Positions 1-7,510 of a stretch of DNA of 19,384 nt are shown here, one piece after another. The DNA is from M3007 sp037130425. Lineage in GTDB: Bacteria; Bacteroidota; Bacteroidia; Chitinophagales; Saprospiraceae. The DNA lies in assembly GCA_037130425.1 (NCBI GenBank), contig JBAXTB010000072.1:1-19384 (forward strand), given 5' to 3'. A model generated the notes under the pieces. That model had not been told where the DNA came from and did not search any database. It worked only from the letters and a program-made list of their open reading frames with translations. Position numbers and translations under genes: made by a program. The number at the start of each line of letters is the position of its first letter. Within the stretch, counting starts at the first letter, position 1.

Positions 1-3000
1 GCAATTTTCAATACGCCTGGACCAGCAGCGGCGGCGGAAATATTGTTTCCGGGGCGAATACGAATACACCTCAAATTGATGCGCCTGGCATGTATCAATT
101 GCTGGTTACCAATTCGTCAAACGGTTGCACCGATACGGCGGTCGTTGCGGTGGTACAAAATACCGCGAAACCGTTTGCCGACGCCGGATCGGACGGATTG
201 ATTACCTGCGCGCAACCAAAATATATTTTACAGGCAAACAACGGCCAGTCAAATACAAATTTTCAGTTTAACTGGAACACCCCCGATGGCCATTTTACGG
301 CAAATACCAATCAGGCCCAAACCAATTGCGACCAGGCCGGTTTGTACAGACTTACCGTAACAGACAATACAAACGGTTGTAAATCAATTGATTCAGTAAA
401 TGTAACGGCCAATCAAAAAGCGCCCGTTTTTAGCATTTTGCCTCCCGCTGTTCTGACTTGCACCTTAAAATCTACGACTTTAAATACCAATAACGGCGGC
501 GGTGTTTACAATTATGCCTGGCAAACAGATAGCGGCCAATTTCAAAGCGGCCAAACCACAGCAAGCCCCAGTGTTTCCGCGCCCGGCAATTATACCGTGA
601 CCGTTACCGACCCTGTGAATGGCTGCGCGACCGTTGTTGCGACCATCGTTCAACAGAATGTGGTGTTGCCGGTGGCTGATGCAGGCGCAGGCGCAACCCT
701 GGATTGCAAAAACGCGCAAGTCAATTTACAAGGCAGTTTCCAGGCGGCAAACGGATTGCAACTCCAATGGACTACCCCTGACGGCCATATTATTTCCGGC
801 GCCAATCAGGTAAATCCCTTGGTTGATTCCAGCGGCGTTTATTACTTTAATGTGTTGAATATCAATACCGGATGCGCGGTGAAGGACTCTGTGAACGTGT
901 TGAAAGACATTGCGCCGCCCGTTGTTTCTGCGGGCGCTGACGATACTTTGAGTTGTTTGGTCAGTAGTCTAACCTTATCTGGCAACGCCACGGCCACCCA
1001 TACGCTTAGTTATGCCTGGACAGCCTCTGGCGGCGGTCAAATCAGCGGCGGGGCCAACACCCCCAGCCCTGTGGTGAATGCTCCGGGCAATTATGTTTTG
1101 CTTGTAAAAGATGATATAAACGGTTGCACAGCCTCGGATAGCGCATTGATTTTCAAAGACGCAAACACGCCAACCGTATTTATCAACACGCCGGGAATCC
1201 TTACTTGCGCCATCACACAATTGACGCTTACGGGTTCCGGTTCTTCAGGATCGAATTTCAGTTATGCCTGGACAGTCGTGAGTGGCGGAAATATTGTTTC
1301 CGGTGGAAATACCCCTGCTGCCATCATTAGCGCGCCCGGTGTGTACCAATTGCGGATAACTGACAATAGCAACGGCTGTAGCGCCACAGCAACGAGAACC
1401 GTGCCGCAAAACATCGTGCCGCCCAATGTAAATGCTGTGGCCCTTGGAGCCATCACCTGCGACCATCCGGAGATATTCCTTTCTGGATCGCCATCATCTG
1501 GAGGATACAGTTACAGTTGGCAAACGACCGATGGCCATATCGTATCGGGCGCCAACACCGCGAAACCAACCGTGGATAAACCGGGAACTTATTCGTTCAC
1601 TGCAACGAATTTGCAAAACGGTTGTAGTAATTCTATTTCTGTAGAAGCAATCGTTGATACGCTATCCCCAATCCTTCAAATATCTGCTTCTGGCGACTTG
1701 AATTGTGTGCAAAAGCAAGTTACTTTGGTCGGTTCCATCAACCTTTCGCCCTTAAGTTATAATTACAACTGGACCAGCATCAGCGGGCACATCAAGTCGG
1801 GGCAAAATTCTTTATTTCCGGTAGTAGATCAGCCTGGAATATACCAATTGAGCGCCCAAAGCCTGCAAAATGGTTGTACGGCAGTGGAAAGCGATACCAT
1901 TGTGCAGCATATAGAAACGCCGCAGGCCAATGCAGGCCAAGCGTTTACACTCAATTGTTTTATGCCTTCTGTCATGTTGGATGCCACGGCTTCTGCCGGC
2001 ATCGGCAATCTGAGTTATGCCTGGAGCAGTCCCGACGGCCAAATTAGTTCCGGGGCCAACAGCGCCACGCCTTTGATTTTTGTAGGCGGGAAGTATTTCC
2101 TCACGGTGACCGATGCATTCAACGGCTGTACGGCTGCGGCAAATGTTCAAATTGAGGAGGATAAACAAGTGCCCGTCCTCGTGATCGCGCCCCCGCAAGC
2201 GCTTACCTGCGTGCGCGATACCGTAACTTTGCAAGCATCCGTAAATCAGGCGGGTACAGATTATAAAATTGAATGGACGACCACGAACGGCCATTTTGCA
2301 TCACCGCTTACCACGCTCACGACAGCGGCTGATGCGACCGGAGCCTATTTTTTAACCATTACCAACAACGTAAACGGTTGTACTGCGACCGTGTTTACAA
2401 GCGTTAATTCGGATTTGCTTGCCCCTGATGTCGATGCCGGACTGCCGCAGGTTTTGCAATGTAAGCAACCCATTGCAACCCTTAACGGAACCAGTACTAC
2501 AACGGCGCCCTTAAGTTTTTCATGGACAACTAATAACGGGCATTTTACCGGGGGGACAAATAGCCAAACTGTGCATGTGGATTCGGCTGGCACTTACAAT
2601 TTGTTGGTAACGAATACTTTAAACGGCTGCACGGCGACCGATGCCGTGCTGATTACAGAAATTCCCGGGCCTTATTTTTCCGCCGTTTTGACCCAGCCCG
2701 ATTGCACGCACCCAAAGGGGAGTATCTTATTTGACAGTTTGGGCGGTAGCGCCCCGCCGTATCGGTATTCCATTGACAATGGCGCGACAACCTATGCGAC
2801 AGAGCAATTTGATCAGGTTTCTCCAGGCGATTATACGCTGATCATGTTGGATAAATTCGGGTGTACCGCTTCCGAGGATGTGGTAATGGATGAACCAGTG
2901 TTTCCGAGCATCTCTATGCCGGAATTTGTCCGCATCGAACTTGGTTCAAGTATCCAACTATCACCGCAAACAAATCCGCCGTTTTATAAAATATTGAATT

Positions 3001-3440
3001 GGGCCTGGTCGCCAGCCGATGGGCTTTCCTGTACCAACTGCCGGACACCGGAAGTAACGACTCTTTTAACCAAGACTTATAATTTGGTGATTACCGATTT
3101 GTCGGGCTGCACCGCCACAGCCGATATTCAAGTGCGGGTAGACCCAACGCGTTACGTGTACGCCCCCAATGTGTTTTCGCCCAATGGCGATGCGGTGAAT
3201 GACTTTTTTACGATTTATGCCCGAAATGCCCTCGATGTTGAAGGGTTTCAGATTTTTGACCGCTGGGGAAGTTTGGTTTGGAAACAGGGCGCTTCACCTT
3301 TAAACAACGAAGCCGCAGGCTGGGACGGGCGTGTAAAAGGCGCTGATCCGGTTCCGGGCGTGTATATTTGGACTGCCAAAATCAAGTTTAAAGACGGGCA
3401 GACAGAAACGTATTCGGGCGATGTAACGATCGTAAAATAA
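1..3440 (+). CDS. Repetitive Ig-like surface protein with T9SS type B sorting domain (5' partial)
   Basis: The reading frame is open from the first full codon at position 3, so the N-terminus and signal peptide lie outside the window. About 1145 residues are visible. Most of the protein is a string of about 80-84-residue beta-sandwich-like units. Eleven end in an (N/T)GC signature, and ten open with a second conserved Cys (as in LTC, LDC, LSC), so each unit has one Cys pair that could form a disulfide. Core wording such as YAWT..G.I.SGANT..P.V..PG.Y.L.V recurs. At about 2660-2910 there is one SprB-repeat-like unit (TQPDC, YRYSIDNG, GCTASEDV). A W.P..GLSC..C unit follows at about 2990-3140. 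The end (about 3150-3437) matches the gliding-motility-associated C-terminal (CHU_C, type B) family: APNVFSPNGD, FDRWGSLVW, GWDGR, GVYIW. Inferred role: a secreted adhesin or filament anchored at the surface by T9SS. The ligand is unknown. Confidence 0.9.
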   Translation, partial: NFQYAWTSSGGGNIVSGANTNTPQIDAPGMYQLLVTNSSNGCTDTAVVAVVQNTAKPFADAGSDGLITCAQPKYILQANNGQSNTNFQFNWNTPDGHFTANTNQAQTNCDQAGLYRLTVTDNTNGCKSIDSVNVTANQKAPVFSILPPAVLTCTLKSTTLNTNNGGGVYNYAWQTDSGQFQSGQTTASPSVSAPGNYTVTVTDPVNGCATVVATIVQQNVVLPVADAGAGATLDCKNAQVNLQGSFQAANGLQLQWTTPDGHIISGANQVNPLVDSSGVYYFNVLNINTGCAVKDSVNVLKDIAPPVVSAGADDTLSCLVSSLTLSGNATATHTLSYAWTASGGGQISGGANTPSPVVNAPGNYVLLVKDDINGCTASDSALIFKDANTPTVFINTPGILTCAITQLTLTGSGSSGSNFSYAWTVVSGGNIVSGGNTPAAIISAPGVYQLRITDNSNGCSATATRTVPQNIVPPNVNAVALGAITCDHPEIFLSGSPSSGGYSYSWQTTDGHIVSGANTAKPTVDKPGTYSFTATNLQNGCSNSISVEAIVDTLSPILQISASGDLNCVQKQVTLVGSINLSPLSYNYNWTSISGHIKSGQNSLFPVVDQPGIYQLSAQSLQNGCTAVESDTIVQHIETPQANAGQAFTLNCFMPSVMLDATASAGIGNLSYAWSSPDGQISSGANSATPLIFVGGKYFLTVTDAFNGCTAAANVQIEEDKQVPVLVIAPPQALTCVRDTVTLQASVNQAGTDYKIEWTTTNGHFASPLTTLTTAADATGAYFLTITNNVNGCTATVFTSVNSDLLAPDVDAGLPQVLQCKQPIATLNGTSTTTAPLSFSWTTNNGHFTGGTNSQTVHVDSAGTYNLLVTNTLNGCTATDAVLITEIPGPYFSAVLTQPDCTHPKGSILFDSLGGSAPPYRYSIDNGATTYATEQFDQVSPGDYTLIMLDKFGCTASEDVVMDEPVFPSISMPEFVRIELGSSIQLSPQTNPPFYKILNWAWSPADGLSCTNCRTPEVTTLLTKTYNLVITDLSGCTATADIQVRVDPTRYVYAPNVFSPNGDAVNDFFTIYARNALDVEGFQIFDRWGSLVWKQGASPLNNEAAGWDGRVKGADPVPGVYIWTAKIKFKDGQTETYSGDVTIVK

Positions 3441-3452
3441 GCCGCTGGCGGC
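3441..3452. repeat. Small hairpin directly after the adhesin stop codon
   Basis: GCCGC-TG-GCGGC forms a 5-bp G/C stem with a 2-nt loop starting at the base after the TAA. A run of six T follows at 3462-3467, nine bases beyond the stem, which is too far for a classical intrinsic terminator. It may contribute to 3'-end formation together with the large palindrome downstream. Confidence 0.3.
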
Positions 3453-3465
3453 GACATGAGATTTT

Positions 3466-3560
3466 TTCGCCAAATAAAAATTTGAGGTCGAGCTTAATTG
3501 AGGGGGTGACTGCCAGTCACCCCCTCAATTAAGCTCGACCTCAAATTTTTATTTGGCGAA
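3466..3560. terminator. Perfect 95-bp palindrome, probable bidirectional terminator
   Basis: The left arm 3466-3512 and right arm 3514-3560 are exact reverse complements over 47 bp, with a single unpaired base at 3513. The outer parts of the arms are A-rich on the left (CAAATAAAAATTT) and T-rich on the right. The inner part is the G/C-rich stem GGGGGTGACTG/CAGTCACCCCC. This A-tract/stem/T-tract order is what a bidirectional intrinsic terminator needs, and it lies between convergent genes (stops at 3440 and 3674). Symmetry stops sharply at both ends, since 3465 and 3561 do not pair. Terminator function is inferred from layout. The perfect symmetry over such a length is unusual for a terminator, and an inserted palindromic element or a template-switch event are alternatives. 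Confidence 0.6.
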
Positions 3561-3673
3561 TCATCCGTTAAGCGTTTATAAAACGGCTTGTGAGACAACC
3601 TCCTCCATTCCAGCGCCGGACATTCAAATTTGTCGGGATTGATGGCTTTCAAAGTTTACCCCATTCAGGAGTC

Positions 3674-4162
3674 TTACCTGCGCCGAAACATCACATAAAA
3701 CGGCGCAATAACCAAGGCTCCTAAAATCACCGCAAATCCCCAGCCCAAGCCCGTACCGTGGTTGCGCGCGCCCTCAATCACGGTGTTTGTGATGTACACA
3801 AACAAGGCGGCGATCAAGAATTTCATCGAAATTATCAGCATACGAGCCTTGGAATACTCGGTTTGCGCATTATCATGCGTGATTTTTACCGGAAAATTGA
3901 ATTTGTGCGGGTACAGCGCGACGATACTCAAACCGGCAACGATAACTGTATTTAAAACACTTAGCCAAATAAGGGAATCTTTGCTGCCGTAACGATCCAC
4001 AGCGCCGTCAACGCCGTAATGAATCGGCACACTTTCCGGTAAATTGGTGTAGGCTAAATAGGTCATTGCCCAGCCGATGATGACCAATATGATGGCAACA
4101 ACATCAAGCGTGATTTCAACTGGTTTTTTAGGGATTTGCAAGATAGGACGTTGATTTTCCAT
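3674..4162 (-). CDS. DUF1648-domain integral membrane protein
   Basis: This is a 162-residue membrane protein. After a short basic N-terminus, hydrophobic segments lie at about residues 18-38, 63-83, 108-128 and 138-157, giving four predicted membrane helices. The loop after helix 1 carries the DUF1648 signature: LPESVPIHYGVDGAVDRYGSK, residues 41-61. DUF1648 is found in SdpI-like immunity/signalling proteins and in many uncharacterised small membrane proteins, so no specific function can be given. The ATG at 4160-4162 is preceded by A/T-rich sequence without a Shine-Dalgarno site, normal for Bacteroidota. The gene lies downstream of the pgi/ABC pair on the same strand. It is now separated from the ABC gene by 228 bp, of which 210 are explained by an inserted element and its duplicated target. 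Without them the gap would be 18 bp, so it was probably the third gene of that operon. Confidence 0.85.
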   Translation of the reverse strand: MENQRPILQIPKKPVEITLDVVAIILVIIGWAMTYLAYTNLPESVPIHYGVDGAVDRYGSKDSLIWLSVLNTVIVAGLSIVALYPHKFNFPVKITHDNAQTEYSKARMLIISMKFLIAALFVYITNTVIEGARNHGTGLGWGFAVILGALVIAPFYVMFRRR

Positions 4163-4174
4163 AATATAAATATT

Positions 4175-4182
4175 GTTTTATT
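4175..4182. repeat. Target-site duplication, left copy (GTTTTATT)
   Basis: The 8-bp word GTTTTATT lies immediately outside the left terminal inverted repeat of the palindromic element. It is repeated exactly at 4385-4392, directly outside the right end. The bases beyond it differ on the two sides, so the duplication is exactly 8 bp. Confidence 0.75.
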
Positions 4183-4384
4183 GTAAGTATTTAGCGCATT
4201 CTAAAAATCCTGAAGGGATTTTATGTGTATAGATCAAGCCGGGTAAAATTTCCCAATCCTGAAAGGATTGTATGTAAAACGCTATAAAAATACATAAAAT
4301 CCCTTCGGGATTTGGAAAAAGGAACCTCGAACGTTGCTATAAACATAAAATCCCTTCGGGATTTTTTTGATGGTAAATAGTTAC
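4183..4384. mobile_element. Non-autonomous palindromic element (MITE-like), copy A
   Basis: This 202-bp element has no coding capacity. Its ends are inverted repeats: GTAAGTATTTA at 4183-4193 and, read inward on the other strand, GTAACTATTTA at 4384-4374 (10 of 11 identical). The similarity continues imperfectly inward to about 4232 and 4337, giving terminal repeats of roughly 50 bp. Four short hairpins lie inside at 4206-4220, 4254-4270, 4297-4313 and 4347-4364. Their cores are AATCCTGAAGGGATT, AATCCTGAAAGGATT and twice AATCCCTTCGGGATT, the first two in one orientation and the last two inverted. An exact 8-bp duplication flanks the element. Ends beginning GTAA plus 8-bp target duplications fit what is known of the IS66 family, so mobilisation by an IS66-type transposase is a reasonable inference; no transposase is present in the window. 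The right half holds an apparent internal duplication (GCTATAA...AAATCCCTTCGGGATTT twice) compared with copy B. Confidence 0.75.
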
Positions 4385-4392
4385 GTTTTATT
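4385..4392. repeat. Target-site duplication, right copy (GTTTTATT), overlapping the ABC stop codon
   Basis: This second exact copy of GTTTTATT abuts the right inverted repeat of the element. Its last two bases are part of the TAA stop (4391-4393, minus strand) of the ABC gene. The insertion therefore fell at the very end of the gene and left the protein intact. Confidence 0.75.
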
Positions 4393-6100
4393 ATAAATAC
4401 TTACCCGGTATCGCCTCAATCAAACGCCGCACATAGTCATTCTCCGTTTGCGCATACAAGGTTTCCGGGAAACCCACGGCTTCCATTTTGCCCTTGTTCA
4501 TCACCAACAAACGGTCGCACATTTGTTTAATGACACTCAAATCATGCGAAATAAATAAATAACTCAGCCCGAATTGGGCGCGTAAATCTAACAATAAATT
4601 TAATACGGTCGCTTGTACTGATACATCCAAGGCGGAAACAATTTCATCACAAATTAGAAATTTCGGTTCCAGCGCCAGCGCCCGCGCGATGCAGATGCGT
4701 TGGCGCTGGCCGCCCGAAAATTCATGCGGATAGCGTTGATAATGTTCAGGTTTTAAACCCACCGTTTCCAGCAAATACATCACTTTCTCCCTGCGATTTT
4801 GGCTGTTTTCATGCAATTTATGCACTTCCATCGGCTCCTCAATGGCCGAGCCGATGCTCATACGCGGGTTCAAGGAAGCATAAGGATCCTGAAACACCAT
4901 TTGTATTTCCCGGCGAAACGGCCGCATCTCCGATTCATCTAAGCCCAATAATTCCGTCTCTTTATACCGAACCGTTCCGCTGTGCGCATCAATCAAACGG
5001 GCAATCGCGCGGCCCGTCGTCGTTTTTCCGCAGCCCGATTCGCCTGCCAGGCCAAAGGTTTCGCCTTCAAAAACCTCAAAACTTACCTCGTTTACGGCAT
5101 TAAACCATTCAACCGTTTTACCCAGCCAGTTTTTGCGGGCAGGGTAGCGCACCACCAAATCCTGCACCTGAAGCACCGATTTTTTTTCGTATAACGCCTG
5201 ATGCCTCCATGCGGTATCTTCTGGTGTAACTACCTGAGCGTCAAAGGTTTTTCCCTCTAAAAAATCAGGTACGGTGGGGAGTCGGTGTAGTTTCCGGTGT
5301 AAAGATGGCCTGCTTTGAATCAAACCCTTGGTATAAGGATGTTGCGGCGCCTGCATAATCTCAGAAACCGGCCCACTTTCCACAATTTTCCCTTGGTACA
5401 TCACCGCCACCCGGTCGCAGATTTCGGAAATAACGCCCAGGTCATGGCTTATGAACAACATAGACAGGCCGTTTTCTTCCCGCACGCTCCGCATCAAATC
5501 TAAGATGGCTTTTTGTACCGTCACATCCAAGGCCGTGGTTGGTTCGTCGGCGATGAGGATGGCCGGGCGGCACGACATGGCCATAGCGATCATCACGCGT
5601 TGCTTCTGGCCGCCGCTGATTTGATGCGGGTAAGCCTCAAAAATGCGCGCCGGATCGGGCAGTTTTACCTGCTCAAAAAGTTGCAGGGTTTGCGTCCGGG
5701 CCTCTTCAAAAGTGGCTTTTGTGTGCAACTGAATGGCCTCCGTCACCTGATGCCCGCAGCGCATGACCGGATTGAGCGAAGTCATAGGCTCCTGAAAAAT
5801 CATCGCGATTTCAGGGCCGCGATACAAGCGCATTTGTTCCGACGGCAAACCCAGCAAGTTGACGGGTTCGTCCTTGCCTTTCGGCAAATACAGGATTTCA
5901 CCAGCGCTTTTTTGCGCCGCTGCGGGCAACAACTGCATAATCGACAAGGCCGTAACCGATTTTCCGGAACCGGATTCGCCCACGATCCCCAGCGTTTCAC
6001 CTTCGTGCAGGTGAAACGAAATCTGGTCAACCGCCCGCGTTTGTCCGCGCTCGGAGTTGAAGTCGATTTGTAAGTTGTTTATTTCTAATAACTTGCGCAT
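4391..6100 (-). CDS. Fused double-ATPase ABC transporter protein, oligo-/dipeptide (Opp/Dpp/Gsi) type
   Basis: This 569-residue protein has two complete nucleotide-binding domains, resembling a fusion of DppD/OppD with DppF/OppF. Domain 1 has Walker A GESGSGKS (41-48), Q-loop FQEP (102-105), signature SGGQKQR (162-168), Walker B ILIADEP (181-187) and H-loop ISHD (217-220). The oligopeptide-type C-terminal motif HPYTKGL (254-260) follows. Domain 2 has Walker A GESGCGKT (353-360), Q-loop FQDP (403-406), signature SGGQRQR (462-468), Walker B FLICDEI (481-487) and H-loop ISHD (517-520). Domain 2 reads DEIVSALD where many relatives have DEP; the catalytic Glu is kept. The family powers import of peptides or related solutes through a separate permease pair and binding protein, none of which is encoded in this window, so the substrate is unknown. 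Its ATG (6098-6100) overlaps the pgi stop by one base (TAATG), implying translational coupling. Confidence 0.93.
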   Translation of the reverse strand: MRKLLEINNLQIDFNSERGQTRAVDQISFHLHEGETLGIVGESGSGKSVTALSIMQLLPAAAQKSAGEILYLPKGKDEPVNLLGLPSEQMRLYRGPEIAMIFQEPMTSLNPVMRCGHQVTEAIQLHTKATFEEARTQTLQLFEQVKLPDPARIFEAYPHQISGGQKQRVMIAMAMSCRPAILIADEPTTALDVTVQKAILDLMRSVREENGLSMLFISHDLGVISEICDRVAVMYQGKIVESGPVSEIMQAPQHPYTKGLIQSRPSLHRKLHRLPTVPDFLEGKTFDAQVVTPEDTAWRHQALYEKKSVLQVQDLVVRYPARKNWLGKTVEWFNAVNEVSFEVFEGETFGLAGESGCGKTTTGRAIARLIDAHSGTVRYKETELLGLDESEMRPFRREIQMVFQDPYASLNPRMSIGSAIEEPMEVHKLHENSQNRREKVMYLLETVGLKPEHYQRYPHEFSGGQRQRICIARALALEPKFLICDEIVSALDVSVQATVLNLLLDLRAQFGLSYLFISHDLSVIKQMCDRLLVMNKGKMEAVGFPETLYAQTENDYVRRLIEAIPGKYL

Positions 6101-7407
6101 TATTTTTTGCCCAATAAGGCGAACATGTTTTTCTTGTATGCCTCCACGCCGGGTTGGTCGAACGGATTTACGCCCGACATGTAACCGCTTACGGCGCAGG
6201 CTTTTTCATAAAAATAGAACAATTGGCCGAGGTAGTACGGCGTCGCTTCCGGCAAACGGATTTTAAAATTCGGCACGCCGCCGTCGGTATGCGCCATCAA
6301 GGTCCCTTCCGCCGCTTTTTTGTTTACATAATCCATTGTTTTGCCGGCTAAGTAGTTCAAACCGTCGAGGTCTTCGTTTTCAAGTCCGAGCGTGACGTCC
6401 AATTCCGGGTGTTCAATTTCCAGTACGGTTTCAAACAAATGGCGGCGCCCATCCTGCACGTATTGGCCCATCGAGTGCAGATCGGACGTGAAGTCAACAG
6501 AAGCCGGAAAAATGCCCTTGCCGTCCTTGCCTTCGCTTTCGCCGTATAGTTGTTTCCACCATTCAGCGATGTAATGGCAACGCGGCTCGTAATTCACCAG
6601 CAGTTCGATGTCTTTGCCTTTGCGGTGCAAAATATTGCGGGCGGCGGCATATTGCAGCACGTCGTTTTCGGCAAATTCGGCCGTTTGGTAATAGGCCCGC
6701 GCATCGGCAGCGCCTTGCATCAGCGCATCAATATCAATGCCGGCAGCGGCAATAGGCAACAAACCTACGGCCGTGAGCACCGAAAATCGTCCGCCGACAT
6801 TGTCCGGCACCACGAATGTTTCATAACCTTCTTTGTCGGCCAGCGTTTTCAGGGCGCCGCGCACCGGGTCAGTGGTGGCGAAAATGCGGGTTTTTGCGCC
6901 TTCTTTGCCGTATTTTGATTCTAATTTTTGTTTAAACACCCGAAACGCAATGGCCGGTTCTGTGGTAGTACCAGATTTGGAAATTACATTCACCGAAAAA
7001 TCGCGGTCGCCGATCAATTCCAGCAAGTGGGTGAGGTAAACCCCGGAAATATTGGTGCCTGCGAAATAGATTTCCGGCGTTTTGCGCTGTTCTTTTGACA
7101 AATTATTGTAAAAACTGTGGTTGCAAAACTCAAGCGCAGCCTTGGCGCCCAAATACGAACCGCCAATCCCGATCACGACCAACACTTCAGAATGTTGCTG
7201 AATGCGCGTTGCCGCAGCCTTAATGCGGGCAAATTCGCTTTGATCGTAGTTTACCGGCAGGTCGAGCCAGCCTAAGAACTCATTGCCCGGCCCTTTATGG
7301 CTGTCAAGCAGATCGGCTGCGGCTTGCACTTGTGGTTGAATTGCTGTGTACTCATGTTCAGCAATGAATGGTTTCGCCGGGGAAGGGTCAAATTGTAATT
7401 TTTTCAT
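6100..7407 (-). CDS. pgi: Glucose-6-phosphate isomerase
   Basis: The enzyme interconverts glucose 6-phosphate and fructose 6-phosphate in the cytoplasm (glycolysis/gluconeogenesis). From the ATG at 7405-7407 it has 435 residues, typical of the shorter (about 440-450) bacterial form rather than the 550-residue E. coli form. Visible motifs in this numbering are: phosphate/sugar-binding VIGIGGSYLGAKA (about 78-90), SKSGTTTE (143-150), GGRFSVLTAVGLLP (205-218), catalytic-Glu loop YGESEGKDGKGIFP (from about 288), DLHSMGQY (about 309-316) and the C-terminal QPGVEAYKKN with the conserved Lys (about 425). The frame is open four codons further to a TTG at 7419 (MNYN-). The ATG that begins MKKLQF is preferred because it needs no alternative start. 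The stop overlaps the next gene's ATG by one base. Confidence 0.96.
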   Translation of the reverse strand: MKKLQFDPSPAKPFIAEHEYTAIQPQVQAAADLLDSHKGPGNEFLGWLDLPVNYDQSEFARIKAAATRIQQHSEVLVVIGIGGSYLGAKAALEFCNHSFYNNLSKEQRKTPEIYFAGTNISGVYLTHLLELIGDRDFSVNVISKSGTTTEPAIAFRVFKQKLESKYGKEGAKTRIFATTDPVRGALKTLADKEGYETFVVPDNVGGRFSVLTAVGLLPIAAAGIDIDALMQGAADARAYYQTAEFAENDVLQYAAARNILHRKGKDIELLVNYEPRCHYIAEWWKQLYGESEGKDGKGIFPASVDFTSDLHSMGQYVQDGRRHLFETVLEIEHPELDVTLGLENEDLDGLNYLAGKTMDYVNKKAAEGTLMAHTDGGVPNFKIRLPEATPYYLGQLFYFYEKACAVSGYMSGVNPFDQPGVEAYKKNMFALLGKK

Positions 7408-7510
7408 GTTATAATTCAAAATGTGGGAGTTGTCAGAAATTTACAGGCACAAAGCAACGCCCTTTTTTCAAGACGAAAAACATTGTGTGCTTTGGATTTG
7501 CATTAATTCC

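Noticed and set aside
1812..2294. 160-residue open frame antisense to the adhesin
   Set aside because: It lies wholly opposite a repetitive coding frame, has no recognisable domain, and other antisense frames of the same kind occur along the repeats.
4206..4364. Four repeated short palindromes resembling a small CRISPR array
   Set aside because: The repeats change orientation halfway, the spacing is irregular (about 43, 34 and 48 nt between neighbouring units), inter-unit sequences recur in copy B, and no cas gene is present. The terminal repeats and target duplication fit a mobile element.
5513..6073. 186-residue open frame antisense to the ABC gene
   Set aside because: It is rich in His/Arg as expected for a shadow frame of a conserved ATPase gene and has no family resemblance.
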